A stretch of 64,000 nt of DNA from Circinella umbellata (taxonomy: Eukaryota > Mucoromycota > Mucoromycetes > Mucorales > Lichtheimiaceae). Shown here piece after piece: positions 21,858 to 33,586 of this stretch (within the stretch, counting starts at the first letter, position 1; each line of letters opens with the position of its first letter). The position numbers were made by a program, and so were the translations under genes. The DNA lies in the NCBI GenBank assembly GCA_025093555.1, contig JAIWNF010000001.1:1798001-1862000 (forward strand). The letters run 5' to 3'. The notes under the pieces were generated by a model. The model was given only the letters and a program-made list of their open reading frames with translations, was not told the origin of the DNA and made no database searches.

Positions 21858-22285
21858 TTAAAATCGAATTTCAAAATCACCAATGGTCTCTGACAGCTCT
21901 TTAACATGTTGATTATCAGATAAAAATGCCCCTAAAATGTTTCGTACAAGTTCTTCATCCACATTCCCATTCTCTTGTTGTGTTGCTTCCAACATTTGTG
22001 TCAAATCTTTTGCATTTTGTTTTTCTTGATTATCAGTTGTATCAATCTTGTCCAATGAATCAAATAATTTGGTTAAATCTTCTTGTGTGATGGGTTTTGG
22101 TGAACCTTATATTATTATTAGCAATAAAAGTATGAGTTGAACATGTATAATCACTTTTTTCTCTTGTCTTTTGTCGTCATAAAATCATTCGTCATCAGAC
22201 TTTTATATTTTTACTTTTTCTTACCTTGACCAAGTGCACCTTCAATAATACGTTGAAGTGATGAAGTTTGTTCGTCCACAGTCAT
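21858..22285 (-). CDS. Small acidic protein, 102 aa, unrecognised
   Basis: Two exons (22285-22225 and 22105-21858) splice in frame to 102 residues. It begins MTVDEQTSSLQRIIEGALGQ and continues with ITQEDLTKLFDSLDKIDTT, a Gln/Glu/Asn-rich helix, and a closing DEELVRNILGAFLSDNQ. The sequence is acidic, without hydrophobic spans or cysteines, and predicted here by eye to be mostly helical. It lies tail-to-tail with OMA1, 231 bp between stops. The splice sites (CAAG|gtaaga; aag|GTTC) are reasonable. The family is not recognised. Confidence 0.6.
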
Positions 22286-24459
22286 ATTTATTTAGATAGG
22301 TAATTGTTATGTAAGAATTTGATGTGAGAAAAAAAAATAGAATAATATATACACTTGTACAAAAAAAAATGAAGAAAAAGAATGAGGGAGAAAAGAAGAA
22401 AAAAAATATATATATATATCATTGGAAAAAAATGATCCATGTGATGATTTTAAAGCGAATAAAGCCCCGCTCAATTGGTGTAACCAAGTCTAAGCGAATA
22501 GAAAATAAAAACTCGTTCTGCAGGATCGCAAAACTAAAAACAGTAAAGTTGAATCTCCTCAAAAGGGCTTTTATTTTTTTTACCTTTGTTATAATAAAAG
22601 AGAGTATATTTTAATAAAAAGTATGAACGAAATAATAATTATTATACAATTCTTTATAAGCTTCAAAAAAAAATTACTACGTTATTATATCTCGTAGTAA
22701 CTAAATGTAGCTAATAAATGGATTATTGTTCGTAAGAATGAATTTTATTTTAATTTCGGTATCTATTACCGTGTTTTAAATATCAATATGCATGTGGAAA
22801 AGTAATAATAATATAGAACGGAGCTTTTAAAAAAATAAGTCTCAGTATTGTGTAAGTATATAACTTTATTGTTATGTAATTATCAATGACATATAACAAC
22901 TATTTTTACAAGTGATATGATCGAAACACAATGATAATGCATGATCGGCTTTTACAACTGTCGCTATCAAGCACTACAGTATTACTACAGCTGCGCTTAT
23001 GTAATGTTGTAAACTTTGGTTAGTACGTAGGTATTCTCTTTTGTATCATTACTCCTTTGGTATTATATTAGCTATATATAATAATAATGATAATAATAAT
23101 GAAAATATGAGGGATTTTATTATATAATTATATATGAATTATAATATTTATGTTGTGGTAATATCTGTTACGTAACTGAATGTTACTTATTTTCAATAAT
23201 GATTCTAAATAAACTAAAGTCAGTTCCCTTTTTTGCGTCACGAAAATATTTTCGCTGCTTTAAGCAATAATATTTTTCTGCTTACGTATATCTGTTAGAA
23301 ATAAAATTAAATAAAGATAGATTGAAACTCACGACAACGAGCAGGTGCTAATTATAGTAAAGCTGAGAGAGAGAAAAAAAAATTAAGATTTATACACTCA
23401 AACAGTTATTACAATTTAATTATGATATATGAAAGTATATCTTCTTCTTTTTTCTCTGGCTGGCAATGAGAGAGGAAGGAAGTATAATTGAAAGTTTTAT
23501 TTAACATATTCTCATTATATATAAATTATAATAATAATGTAAAAAATAAAAAGTGGTACTGTATATGTATTATGGAGAAGAAAAGTTGTTATCCAAAAAT
23601 GTTAAGAGAAAAATAATACTATAGGTATGTACGTATTTATAAATACGTCCCCCCACTATCCTCTTTCTCACATACCAAATTATTATTAGTAGTCACCTAC
23701 ACCTTCTTATATATATGGCGTCCCCATTGGCAATTCATTTTAAATGACACTCCTTTTATTCCGATTAAAATAGCACATGCTATCATTAATCGTCTCCTTT
23801 CTATTGTATGATCAACCTTTGTACAATTTTTTTTTTAAAAAAAAAGAACAAACTGCTGTTGGAATCCCGCTGCATGTGTATGGTTTTCAATACAAAAAAA
23901 ATAAGAAAATATGGTTGTCATGGAGATATAAACGAGAAAAAATTGGTAACCAAGCAGAAACATAAAAGATTCTTTATCAATTTACAATATATAGTATATA
24001 TATTTTTGCTATATGTACGTAATCCAATAAAAGAAGAAAAAAAGATTACGTGGATATATTTTGTTTGTATATAATAGACGTGATATAATTGGTATAAAAA
24101 AATCTGCATGAAATACGTAATAATAAAAAAAATCAACCCACAGACGAAATAAACTACCTCATGGTGTATGCTGATCCACGTAAAAGGTATGTTGTACCAC
24201 ATAAAAGCCAACTAGAGATATTTATGCCACATGTAGATCGACATGAAACAGTTATACATTCATATCAACTCTAAACAAGTTACTATATTATAATTCCCCG
24301 CCATCACCTTCAATATTCTTCTCTTTTTTTTACACTACGTATCAACAATTTATACATAGATTATAACCCCACCTCCTATTTATTCATTATAATAGCGATA
24401 ATAATAACAATGTCCTTGATAATAATAGTAAAAAAAAATGGGGGCATAATAGATTGTTT
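22286..24459. other. Intergenic, AT-rich
   Basis: About 2.2 kb with no convincing gene. Poly-A/T tracts, ATA/AAT repeats (around 23080-23100) and TA-rich sequence dominate. Short frames at 22324-22614 and 23777-24211 are Lys/Ile/Phe-rich and occur on both strands, as expected from composition alone. Confidence 0.6.
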
Positions 24460-26970
24460 TTAATATAAATATATAACTTTTTTTTGCGTGTATCTGTATG
24501 TATGTGTGTATGTGTGTGTATAAATATGTATTGCATTTTGATTATTGAGATGACATTGAGAATTTACTACCAAACGCTTCCAAGAACTTTTTCTTCTTTT
24601 TGTTTTTTCTTTGGATTTGACTGTACCATTACTATTTGTAGTCGGTGGTTGATCTAGTGCAACGCCTACAATACTATTTGTATCTGAATCCAAATTTCCC
24701 ATTGTATGTTGTGGTAATCCCATGGGGGGCTGTCTTGGTGTACTTGGGGGGCTATAAGATCTTGTTGTGCTAAATCCAGAAACAGACGGTCGTCCTCCTA
24801 CATGTCGGCTTGTGATAGAAGGTGTGCGTGCTCGATAAGCTGATAATGTAGGGGATGTTGCGTTACTGTTACTATTGCTGTTATTGTTATCAAATAATGG
24901 TGACTGTCGAGGATCAAATAATGGGTGTGGTTGCGATTGTTGATGTGATGAATTACTATTAAAGTTTTGACGTTGTGGAGACATACCAGGGGATGAAGGA
25001 TGATGGAAACCACTAGTAGATGAAGATAATGATGATGTAGGTGATGCTTGTGATGGTTCTCCTGAAGTCGATCTTTGTGGATGTTGAGGTGTATTGCTAC
25101 GTAATTGTTGTTGTTGAATCATTTTTTTAGCTGCAATCATCATTTTTAATGCTCGAATTTGAAGACTGGTTTTATGTGATAAGGCTGCTGTTTCGAAAAT
25201 TAGAGGCGCTGTTGACATATTGAGCATTTGATGAAGTGCGTGTGCTGTTAATTCACGTAATCGCTTCAAATTATACATATCAGCCAATATTAAAAGCTGT
25301 GATAGAACATGAGGTTGATATTGTTGTGCAGTCAATAAATTATCGGTATAAATAAACTGGAGTAATGCAATGACAACAGCATATGGATAAGGAAATACCA
25401 TACTATGACTCTTGATGATTGTACGTGTATTATCATTGTTGTTATTATTGTTGGCGGTTAAATCTTGTTTTGGTATAGTAGGATCAACATCATTGTCTTC
25501 ATCTTCTTCATCAATATTATTGATAGTAGGATCGACAGAATTTTTGCCTTGTACGGCCTCGCGGTTGGATTTCATGAGGTCGGCGAAATAAGGCCAACGT
25601 TGACACAAAACAGCTGAATTAACCGATATAGATTGGTTTTCACGGGTGATAATACGGAAATCGGAGACGGCAGGTTCATTCAACAAGGAGAGCCCCATCT
25701 CCTGGGCAAGTGAAGAGCACGTGGTTTTTGGCAGTTTGTACACCCCGAATGCCTCAAGATCCACTGTTGCTAAATGGTCAAAGTTGACTTGGCGGTGGTT
25801 ATAATCTTCAAGAAGATTTCTAGATCTGTGGCCAAAGACTAACAGTCGATTTGTATCTTCATGTAATACACCTTTGTTCCACGATCCCGATCCAAAGACG
25901 GTGCCAGTTTCAATTCGGGACCATGTTAATGTGCCCAAATTTAAAGACCAAATTGTATAAGCATGACTTTGAGGAGATAAATAAGTACCAGCAAGAATAA
26001 GATGATGACCTAATGTATGACCTGTTGGAAACCGTAAACCAGGTGGCATGATTGAACCTGACATAAATGAAGAGCAATCTTCAATTGTTGATGAAGGTGA
26101 TGTAGGTGAAAAAATGAGTTGTAGCTCTCGTTTGACGTCGGCAAAGTTATAATTAGTATAAAGATAAATTGGGTTGGGTTCTTGTGAACTTTGTAATAAT
26201 TCCCCATATTGTCGAACCAAGGATGCGCGGTGATTATCACTAATACCAGCTTGTGTAATGGTCTCTTTACTATCATTTCCTTGTTGTTGTTCCATCATCT
26301 CTAAAGATGTATCTACACCACTTCCACCGATATTGTCTTTGAGCATGACTGGTAATCGAGTTCCTGGTGGAGTAGTGATTGCAATAGATCGGTAAGCACC
26401 GACGTGTTTATCCAGATTCTTAACTTGAACCCATTCCCAAGTTTTTAAATCCAAAATATTAATTTCACCAAGATAATTATTATTCATGTCTTGACCACCA
26501 ACAATAATTAGCTTGTTTTCTGTAATGGATGATAAATGAGCATAACGAGGTCGTGGAGCAAACAAAGAAGGCTTGATTTCAGGTCGTCGCCAACTCATGG
26601 TTTCAATATCAAAAACGGAGATATCATCCAATACACATAATCCATCAGCTGATACTCGTGAATATCCCATACCACCAAACATGACAATAGAATTTTCAAA
26701 TACACTGGCTGAATGAAAATAACGAGGTTTTGGAGGCTTGTCGGAATCCGGTGGAGGAATGTGTCGAGTCCATACTAGTGTATTAATGTCAAGTACGTGC
26801 ATGTGATTGGTCATTTTGCGAGACGAAACAAGTCGTCCAGCAAATACAAATACTTTGTCACCAACCACTGTAACAGACGCTCCAACAAGTGGTGGTGGTA
26901 CTTCTCCCGAAGTTATACGGACCTGAGTGATGATGCCAGAGATGGACTGCATTTGCATAGTTGTAGGCAT
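24460..26970 (-). CDS. Kelch-repeat and BTB domain protein
   Basis: Single exon, 836 residues. Kelch repeats occupy about 20-210, with typical blades (VTVVGDKVFVFAG, PRYFHSASVFENSIVMFGGM, PRYAHLSSITENKLIIVGGQ), and resume at about 310-410 (TGHTLGHHLILAGTYLSP, NRLLVFGHRSRN). A BTB domain at about 440-600 starts VSDFRIITRENQSISVNSAV and contains YAVVIALLQFIYTDNLL and LLILADMYNLKRLRELTAHA, interrupted by an acidic/Asn insert. The last 200 residues are Ser/Pro/Gln-rich. The architecture resembles fission-yeast Ral2 and animal LZTR1, linked to Ras signalling and Cullin-3 adaptors; that function is inference. The final residues (IYTHTYTHTYRYTQ) read through a TG/CA microsatellite, so the true C-terminus may differ. 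Confidence 0.88.
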   Translation of the reverse strand: MPTTMQMQSISGIITQVRITSGEVPPPLVGASVTVVGDKVFVFAGRLVSSRKMTNHMHVLDINTLVWTRHIPPPDSDKPPKPRYFHSASVFENSIVMFGGMGYSRVSADGLCVLDDISVFDIETMSWRRPEIKPSLFAPRPRYAHLSSITENKLIIVGGQDMNNNYLGEINILDLKTWEWVQVKNLDKHVGAYRSIAITTPPGTRLPVMLKDNIGGSGVDTSLEMMEQQQGNDSKETITQAGISDNHRASLVRQYGELLQSSQEPNPIYLYTNYNFADVKRELQLIFSPTSPSSTIEDCSSFMSGSIMPPGLRFPTGHTLGHHLILAGTYLSPQSHAYTIWSLNLGTLTWSRIETGTVFGSGSWNKGVLHEDTNRLLVFGHRSRNLLEDYNHRQVNFDHLATVDLEAFGVYKLPKTTCSSLAQEMGLSLLNEPAVSDFRIITRENQSISVNSAVLCQRWPYFADLMKSNREAVQGKNSVDPTINNIDEEDEDNDVDPTIPKQDLTANNNNNNDNTRTIIKSHSMVFPYPYAVVIALLQFIYTDNLLTAQQYQPHVLSQLLILADMYNLKRLRELTAHALHQMLNMSTAPLIFETAALSHKTSLQIRALKMMIAAKKMIQQQQLRSNTPQHPQRSTSGEPSQASPTSSLSSSTSGFHHPSSPGMSPQRQNFNSNSSHQQSQPHPLFDPRQSPLFDNNNSNSNSNATSPTLSAYRARTPSITSRHVGGRPSVSGFSTTRSYSPPSTPRQPPMGLPQHTMGNLDSDTNSIVGVALDQPPTTNSNGTVKSKEKTKRRKSSWKRLVVNSQCHLNNQNAIHIYTHTYTHTYRYTQKKVIYLY

Positions 26971-29202
26971 TCTTATTATTGTATTGTTGTTATTTGTAAT
27001 TCGAAAGTAATAAGTAGTGTTATTATTATTATTATTATTGTTATTGTTATAAAACTTTTGAACGTTTGTATTAAACGGAAATATGAGAAGAGAAAAATAA
27101 AAATAAAGAGCTGAAGTATATAGCTCAAAGGTATATTATTATTGCTGTTGTTGCCTTTTGTTGGATTCTCTTTTGTTGAAAAGAAAAAAGGCTAGACTCT
27201 TTTCGTAGGTTTGAAAATTAATAAATAAATAAAAAAGAGTTAAAAAAAAAAGAAAAAGGGAAAAAAGAATAAAAAAGGTTCTTTGATGGCTGTTGTCTTC
27301 AATTATTACCTGGCAACACAAAGCATTTTTTTGTTCAAGCTCAGTTAACCTATATTCTCGATGGTAATTTGTATCATAATATTGACACTGTTAACCCCAT
27401 TTAACAAGAACCGTTTCACCAAGTTATTTATGGGGCTATGCTTTTGTGTAAATTGGTTTAATAGGGCTTTTTTTTTTCTCATTTTCTAAATATTCGATTC
27501 TTAATTACACAACTGTGATAATAACTTCCTTTGTTCTTTATTAATGATAGATAATTTCCCAGCAACCTTGAAACAAGACAATCATACCTTTTTTTTTCTT
27601 TGTTTCAATCCCTGAGAAAAATAACACAACAATTATATGCTTGACCGGAGGAAAAAAAAAAAAAAAAAGATCGGCACATAAAATAAAAAGAAATATAGTC
27701 GGAGGACCAAAAAAAAAAAGATCTCATCCAATAATTAAATAATTACCATAGTACCGTATGAGAGAAAGAGGGCCAGTGCTCCCCTTAACAATAAGGCTTC
27801 CGTAGCAAAAGAAATAGCCCCCAATTAAAACTCAAAACAAATTTAGTTATTGGAGACGCATTAGGTAATACTTCATCACATTTGTGTAATCGATGCTACG
27901 GAAATTTCAGCCAGAAAAAAAAGTTTTTTTTTATACTTTATCAGCTCTTTAGTTATCTTTTTTACTTTTTCCTTTTTCTTTTCAAAACGTCATTTATTTA
28001 TTTTATTTTATAAAAAAAAATTAGACAAGTTTGCTCTATTATAGTATTTCTATCATTTTAAAAGTCCGATAATGCATCATATTACACACTCCTGTTAATT
28101 CTCCTTCTTTTCTATGTATTTTGTATCATACTAAGCGCTTGTGATGAATTCTGGTATTTTTTTTTGTAGAGTCCATCGTCCTATTTCTATGATCGCTCCT
28201 CTTTCTTTTATTTTCCCTTCAACTAAAAAGGGAGTCGACGCATGCAACTAATTTTTTAATTGTGTTCACTCCTCAAGCTGATACTAAAAAGCTAATATCA
28301 AGCCGTGTATATGCTTTTTTTTTTGTTACCATATATTAATATATGTATCCAGTATTTTTTTAGGAAAAATAAAGGAGCTAGACAGGGTTTAGAATCATTT
28401 GTAGAGAATATTACTCTAACACATAAAATATATCAACTTTTTTTTTCTTAATGATAACATTTCAAGTGTGCAACGCGAGAACGTATGAGAATAAAGTTAG
28501 CTATCAAATAAAGTAGAAGAGCACGGGCCATCAATGACCTTTAGTGTGTTACTGCTTTTTCTTTACTTTTCGCCTCCTTAAATCGTCCAAATATATTTGT
28601 CAAATGGACCGAAGACAAGTAGAAGCCGGTTTTTTAAGCACTAGCCAGATTCAATGGACTTTCATATTATCAATAGATTAAAAATAATGAACATTTAATA
28701 TAATCCCCACTTACTGTCAAAGTATAGTTATATATATATATATATATATGATTCTGCTGAAAGTGTGAGACCATTTAACGATATAACTCTTGTGATCAAA
28801 CCAAATAATACTCCACTTTTTCGTCAAACAAAACAAAAAGATAGATGGTTTTTGTTCATATATACCATCCAGCAGCGTAATTTGAAAAATTGATTAGTAT
28901 TATCTATTTATTTTGGCAGATTGTTAAAAAAACCAGCTTCAAGATGTCATAAATTCATACTGATCAGAAAATAAATGTTTGAAGTGTAATGATTACGACT
29001 AACAAGGTTCCGATGAGCTTAAATTTTTCTAAATAGAGACAGATGTGCCTAAAAATGCCACTTTTAACAATTTAAATTCAAAAGTGCTTTACATAAAAGT
29101 AGTTTAAATGAGAATGTGCTATGATTATGACAATTGAGAGTAAAAGCTTTTTTTTATTATATACATAATAGTACTGATATGCTATAGAACTGTCTATTAT
29201 TT
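26971..29202. other. Intergenic
   Basis: About 2.2 kb upstream of the kelch-BTB gene and downstream of the left P450. It includes A-runs near 27650-27668 and 27708-27719, a pure TA run near 28729-28749, and no coding-like frame. Confidence 0.6.
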
Positions 29203-31545
29203 TTACGCTGTTTTTCTACGTTTCATAAGAACCTTGTAACTATTGCTCTTGACTTGTAAAGTTACAAATGCACGCCGTTCTTCTGCTGCTGCAACTTGTT
29301 CAGGAATGGCTTCAAGATCAAATAGCTTTACCAAGTTAGCAATGGAAAGACGCATTTCTTGTTGTGCAAACGTTTTTCCAATACAGTTTCTTGAACTATA
29401 ATTAATATATTAGTATATAAAAAGAAAGATATTAGTTATTATATGTGTATATAACTATTGTTGATATTTTGAATGGCAAAAAAAAAAAGAAAACTCACCC
29501 AATACTGAATGGGAAAAAGGCCTCTTGGTCTGCCTTTTGGGGATAATTCGAGTCAGGCAGCCATCTTTCAGGGATCCATTTTTCTGGTTCAGGCCAGTAA
29601 GCAGGATCTACATGAGCATGATACATGTTACAAAGCACAGTAGTCTACATAAAAATAATTAAAAGTTACAGATACGTGAATACCTATATAACATATACTA
29701 CAAACGGTAAAAAAAAGCACATCCAGGTAGATAGCATTAACTTACTCCTTTTGGTATAAAGAAACGACCATCCAAAACAATATCTTGATCTGGCATTCTT
29801 TCAACACCTCCAACAACGATTGAATCCAATCGAAGTGTTTCATTGATTACAGCATTCAAATATGGGAGATGTTTCAACTGTTCGTGAGTAAATAACTTTT
29901 GTCCTTGTTTAAATTCAACACTATCAATTTCTTGACGCAACTTGGCAAACATTTTTGGATTCTTCATCAATTCAATAAAAGCAAATCCAGTAGTATTACT
30001 TGTAGTTTCTGATCCTGCAATTAAAAACAACACAGTTTCTTGAGCAATGGATGCGTTACTGAGGCGTTCTTCCGTATCATTGAGGTGTTGGGTATCAATT
30101 AGAATTTGAAGAATGTCATTACGACGAGCCTTTTCACCGCCCTCTAATCGTTCAACAATAATTTTTTTCATAAACTATATATGTATATAATAAATTATAA
30201 TGATCTATAAAGCTATGGTCCCCTTATAAGAATAGTAGATAGAAAAAAAAGCACTTACTACTTCTAAGTCATTATTTGCTTTCAAGACACCACCATTAGG
30301 TAATAACAACATGGACAATGGACCGAGAATGGGGTGGGTGATAAGCTAATGGATAATACATAAATAATTTTCTTGCATTTAGTATATGTTAAATACCCAA
30401 CAAGTAGATGATTGGTTTCGGAAAAAAAATACAATAAGGATATAGTAGATATACATTACGTAAGATGATAGCTTCATGCTAAGATTGATGGTACGTGGTA
30501 CAATGTGATCGTTACCTTCCAACATATGGAACGTCTTACCAAATGCGGTTTCACCAATAATATCTAATGCTAAATATTGAAGCAGAACCCAAATATCAAC
30601 TTGACCATATCCATTTTCATTTTTAGTTTGTTCAATATCCTGATCAATGCGATCGATAAATGCTTGAGTAGTACCAAGCATATAGTGCTCTAGTGAATTC
30701 AAGTACTTGATAGAAAATGCTGGTGAAACGATACGTCTCTATTATACATATACAAATATTCTTTAAAATTATACATCCAATATACCTTATAATACTATAT
30801 ATACTTACACGCTGTTTATGAAATATTTTGTCTCGAGTATTGATTAATGTAGGTGGTCGACGTCCTACATATTGATTTTATAAAAAATCTGTTAATTTAG
30901 ATGTTTATGGCCTGATCATTTTTTTTGGGCATATAAGCCGTTTAATATATATTAATTTCTAAAACTCACTTTGAAGTCGTGAATACATAGGACCCTTTGG
31001 GAGATCCTCTTTAAGCAAAACTTGTCGAAGCATATGCTTATCAGAAATACCGATAGTAGTGGGACCAAGACGAACAACACTACCATAATCGTTACGCCAA
31101 GCCTTGAGTTTTTTCCAGCTAACAAAAAGAAAAAAAGACCATTAATTATTTCCAGATTTTATTAATAATTAAATCCCATATCCTTTTACCAACTTACGAA
31201 GTTCCAGGTGGACTTTCAATACCAGGATAATAACGCATGTCATAAAACTTGAGACTCAATGGTCCAGGAATGCTACTCAAGGGTCCAAGGAAAGCATCAT
31301 ATAATTTCTATTTCCAGGATATGTTATATATATATAAATTATTAAAAAAAATGGTTTTTATATTTTTTTGAGTGTTATATAACAAGGTACTTTACTGATG
31401 AAACAAGATAGGCTGCCCAGGTAATGACAGCAACCTTACCAATCTTTTCCAAGTTTTTACAATCAGTTACTGATGAAGTAGTGATTTTTTCTAAAATATT
31501 ATTTGTTGAATATTCAAATTGTTTTGTAAAAGAGGATATATTCAT
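29203..31545 (-). pseudogene. Cytochrome P450, frameshifted copy
   Basis: Nine exons match the intact P450 at 39740-42057 one for one: 31545-31396, 31307-31198, 31120-30970, 30864-30809, 30738-30460, 30345-30259, 30174-29746, 29644-29499, 29395-29203. Exon lengths agree except small in-frame differences and exon 3, which is 151 nt here against 149. The extra two bases are a GT duplication (AC on the plus strand, at 31077-31082): the sequence reads GGTAGTGTGTTGTTCG where the paralog has GGTGATGTTGTACG. It shifts the remainder of exon 3 and reaches a TAA early in exon 4. Everything else is conserved: AGSETTS, ETLR, and the heme-binding FSIGSRNCIG. So it is either a very recent pseudogene or a sequence error in a functional gene. 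A 27-base T run (coding strand) lies just before the ATG. Confidence 0.75.
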
Positions 31546-33316
31546 TTTGTGTAGTGATTTTCAAAAAAAAAAAAAAAAAAAAAAAAAAAGAAAAAATGTC
31601 AAATGTTCAGTACGAATAATAAGGTTGTATTTCCCTTACTTATATATTTTTAAAAATTATGCGGACGATAAATACGCGTTACCTCAAAAAGCAGGTGCTA
31701 ACCTGAGTTGTGTCACAATTCAAAAGCTATTCACTAACACCCCGCATTATCTTTTTATATACTTCATTTTCTTTTGTGAAAAAATACTTTTAAATTGGCT
31801 TTTATCAGAAACCTTGTTTTTATCTCTTCTTTATATGGATTAATATATATATTATAAAGTAGAATGAGTGATATTATATTTAGAATGTGATATACGAGGT
31901 AAAACTAATACATGTACATCCGTCATTGTATTTGCTCTAATGATCAACAACAACTCAGCGGAAAACCAATGCCCGAGCAGAAAAAACCAATGCCCGAACA
32001 GGGAAAACCAATGTCCGAGCAGGGAAACCGGAACCCTATATATTAGAAGACGTAATTCTATGTAATCAATTTGTTAGGTTATTGGTTTCGCCATACTTGT
32101 CAAAAACGCTTATTTCGTTTTTCCGAAGAAAAGCAATAGCAATAATAACAGAAGCCTACTTAAAAAGAAAGATTAACCCGATCAAAACAATGATTTTTTT
32201 TTATTAACTCGATTTCCACTCTATTCACTTTTTACTGTATATGTATATCAACCATAATAAGAGATATTCATTACGAAGAAAAAATGTAAATATTTAAATA
32301 CATAATACTTATACATACATCACAATTATTACTATTATTACTGTTTGATTTCTTGATTCATTATATATCCCATCATAGAATTAATAATCGTTATACCTCT
32401 TTATAAATCTTTCATTCATCTATCTATTTATTGTATGGCGAACCACTGAGTTCAGTGTACGTATCCCATTTTCCCTGACAGCTTTGACAATGGTACGTAC
32501 TACGTAGTAGTAACAGCACCATACAAAGTGAGTAGCTGATAAAGTTAACAAGAAGGAACGGACGGGACATACCAAGCGAATAGAACGACTAGAAGAAACA
32601 CAAAAAGTCGAACAAAATAAACATAGCAAGAACCATGTTTACGATCTCAACAGAAAGCTTCAGTGTACCAATAGTTTTTCACGCGTCACAACATATATAT
32701 TGTTCCATCAATATGTTAAATGGTGTTATTTTAGAACTCAATGTCGCTAATAGAGATTTTCTTCTCATCTTTCATGGTAACTGAGCTTTTCTACTTTTTA
32801 TTACTTGACATTAACGAAAAAAAATTGATATAGATACGAGAGAGCATCATGTATACTGTCGCTGTTTCTTTAAATTATTTGTTTCTAATTACGTATTCCT
32901 TTCTTTGTTTTTTAAACTTAGTAATCTTCTTTTTTTTGTAAGCTTGTACATGTGTATTTTTTTTTTTTTTGCTATTAGATAAGATGCTTGTTATATAAAC
33001 CATCTTATACTAAAAAGATACGTTCAAATGAATAGTAAAGTAAGAGCTGCGTAAGAAGCTAATAATACAACTTTTGATATTGATTCTATTTCAGAAATTT
33101 TCTAACAATACGTAATAACAAAACCGACAAATCAGTAATAGAAATTAGACCCACGAAACGTTTATCAATTAATTGTAAACCAAAATTACATTCATATTTT
33201 CGAGCCATGTTACAATATGACGCAAAAAAGAAAAAGTAACTAGCTTTGTTTAATAATAAGATAAAAGGAATATATTTTCTTTTATATATATACAAAAATA
33301 AACTATTAGATTATGT
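31546..33316. other. Intergenic
   Basis: About 1.8 kb upstream of the left P450. It contains an A27 run (31563-31589), a short tandem repeat (listed), and a 70-codon plus-strand open stretch around 32537-32750 without a start codon that looks weakly coding. No gene is supported. Confidence 0.55.
31961..32026. repeat. Short tandem repeat, three copies of about 20 bp
   Basis: Three consecutive near-identical units of the form GAAAACCAATGCCCGAGCAG run from about 31961 to 32026, differing at a few positions. It is more GC-rich than the surroundings. One frame reads ENQCPSR repeated, but no gene context supports translation. Confidence 0.75.
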
Positions 33317-33586
33317 TTAGAAGTGACCAGAGACAGAATCGTCAGCGTCACCATTACACAAGTTGAGACTGCAGCTGTAATATGACGAACCACAGTTATG
33401 TACACCAGTGGTTTTTTTACAATAGCTCTTGGTTTTATGTTGGGCTCTACAGCTGCGATAATCAGCGACAGCTTTTCTATAGCAACCACAATCGCAACTA
33501 AAAGAACCAGCAGCTTCAACTTCAGGTGTCATAGCGAAAATTAAAGCGATAACGGAAAGAACCAGAAGGACCAAATTAAACTTCAT
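33317..33586 (-). CDS. Small secreted cysteine-rich protein, 89 aa
   Basis: Single exon, 89 residues. Residues 1-25 form a classical signal peptide (MKFNLVLLVLSVIALIFA, then PEVEA as cleavage region). The mature part of about 64 residues has eight cysteines at 31, 33, 35, 46, 56, 65, 72 and 77, enough for four disulfides; spacing CxCxC near the start and CxxxxC at the end. It is basic in the middle (RAQHKTKSYCKKT). A TATATAAA box (33654-33661, minus strand) lies 68 bp before the ATG. It sits between the frameshifted P450 and the alcohol dehydrogenase. No family is recognised; small secreted cysteine-rich proteins in fungi include antimicrobial peptides, effectors and cell-wall proteins, and the sequence alone does not decide. 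Confidence 0.75.
   Translation of the reverse strand: MKFNLVLLVLSVIALIFAMTPEVEAAGSFSCDCGCYRKAVADYRSCRAQHKTKSYCKKTTGVHNCGSSYYSCSLNLCNGDADDSVSGHF

Noticed and set aside
32420..32750. Possible gene in the P450 upstream region
   Set aside because: Open plus-strand stretch lacks a start codon and splice context, and the overlapping minus-strand frame is equally open.
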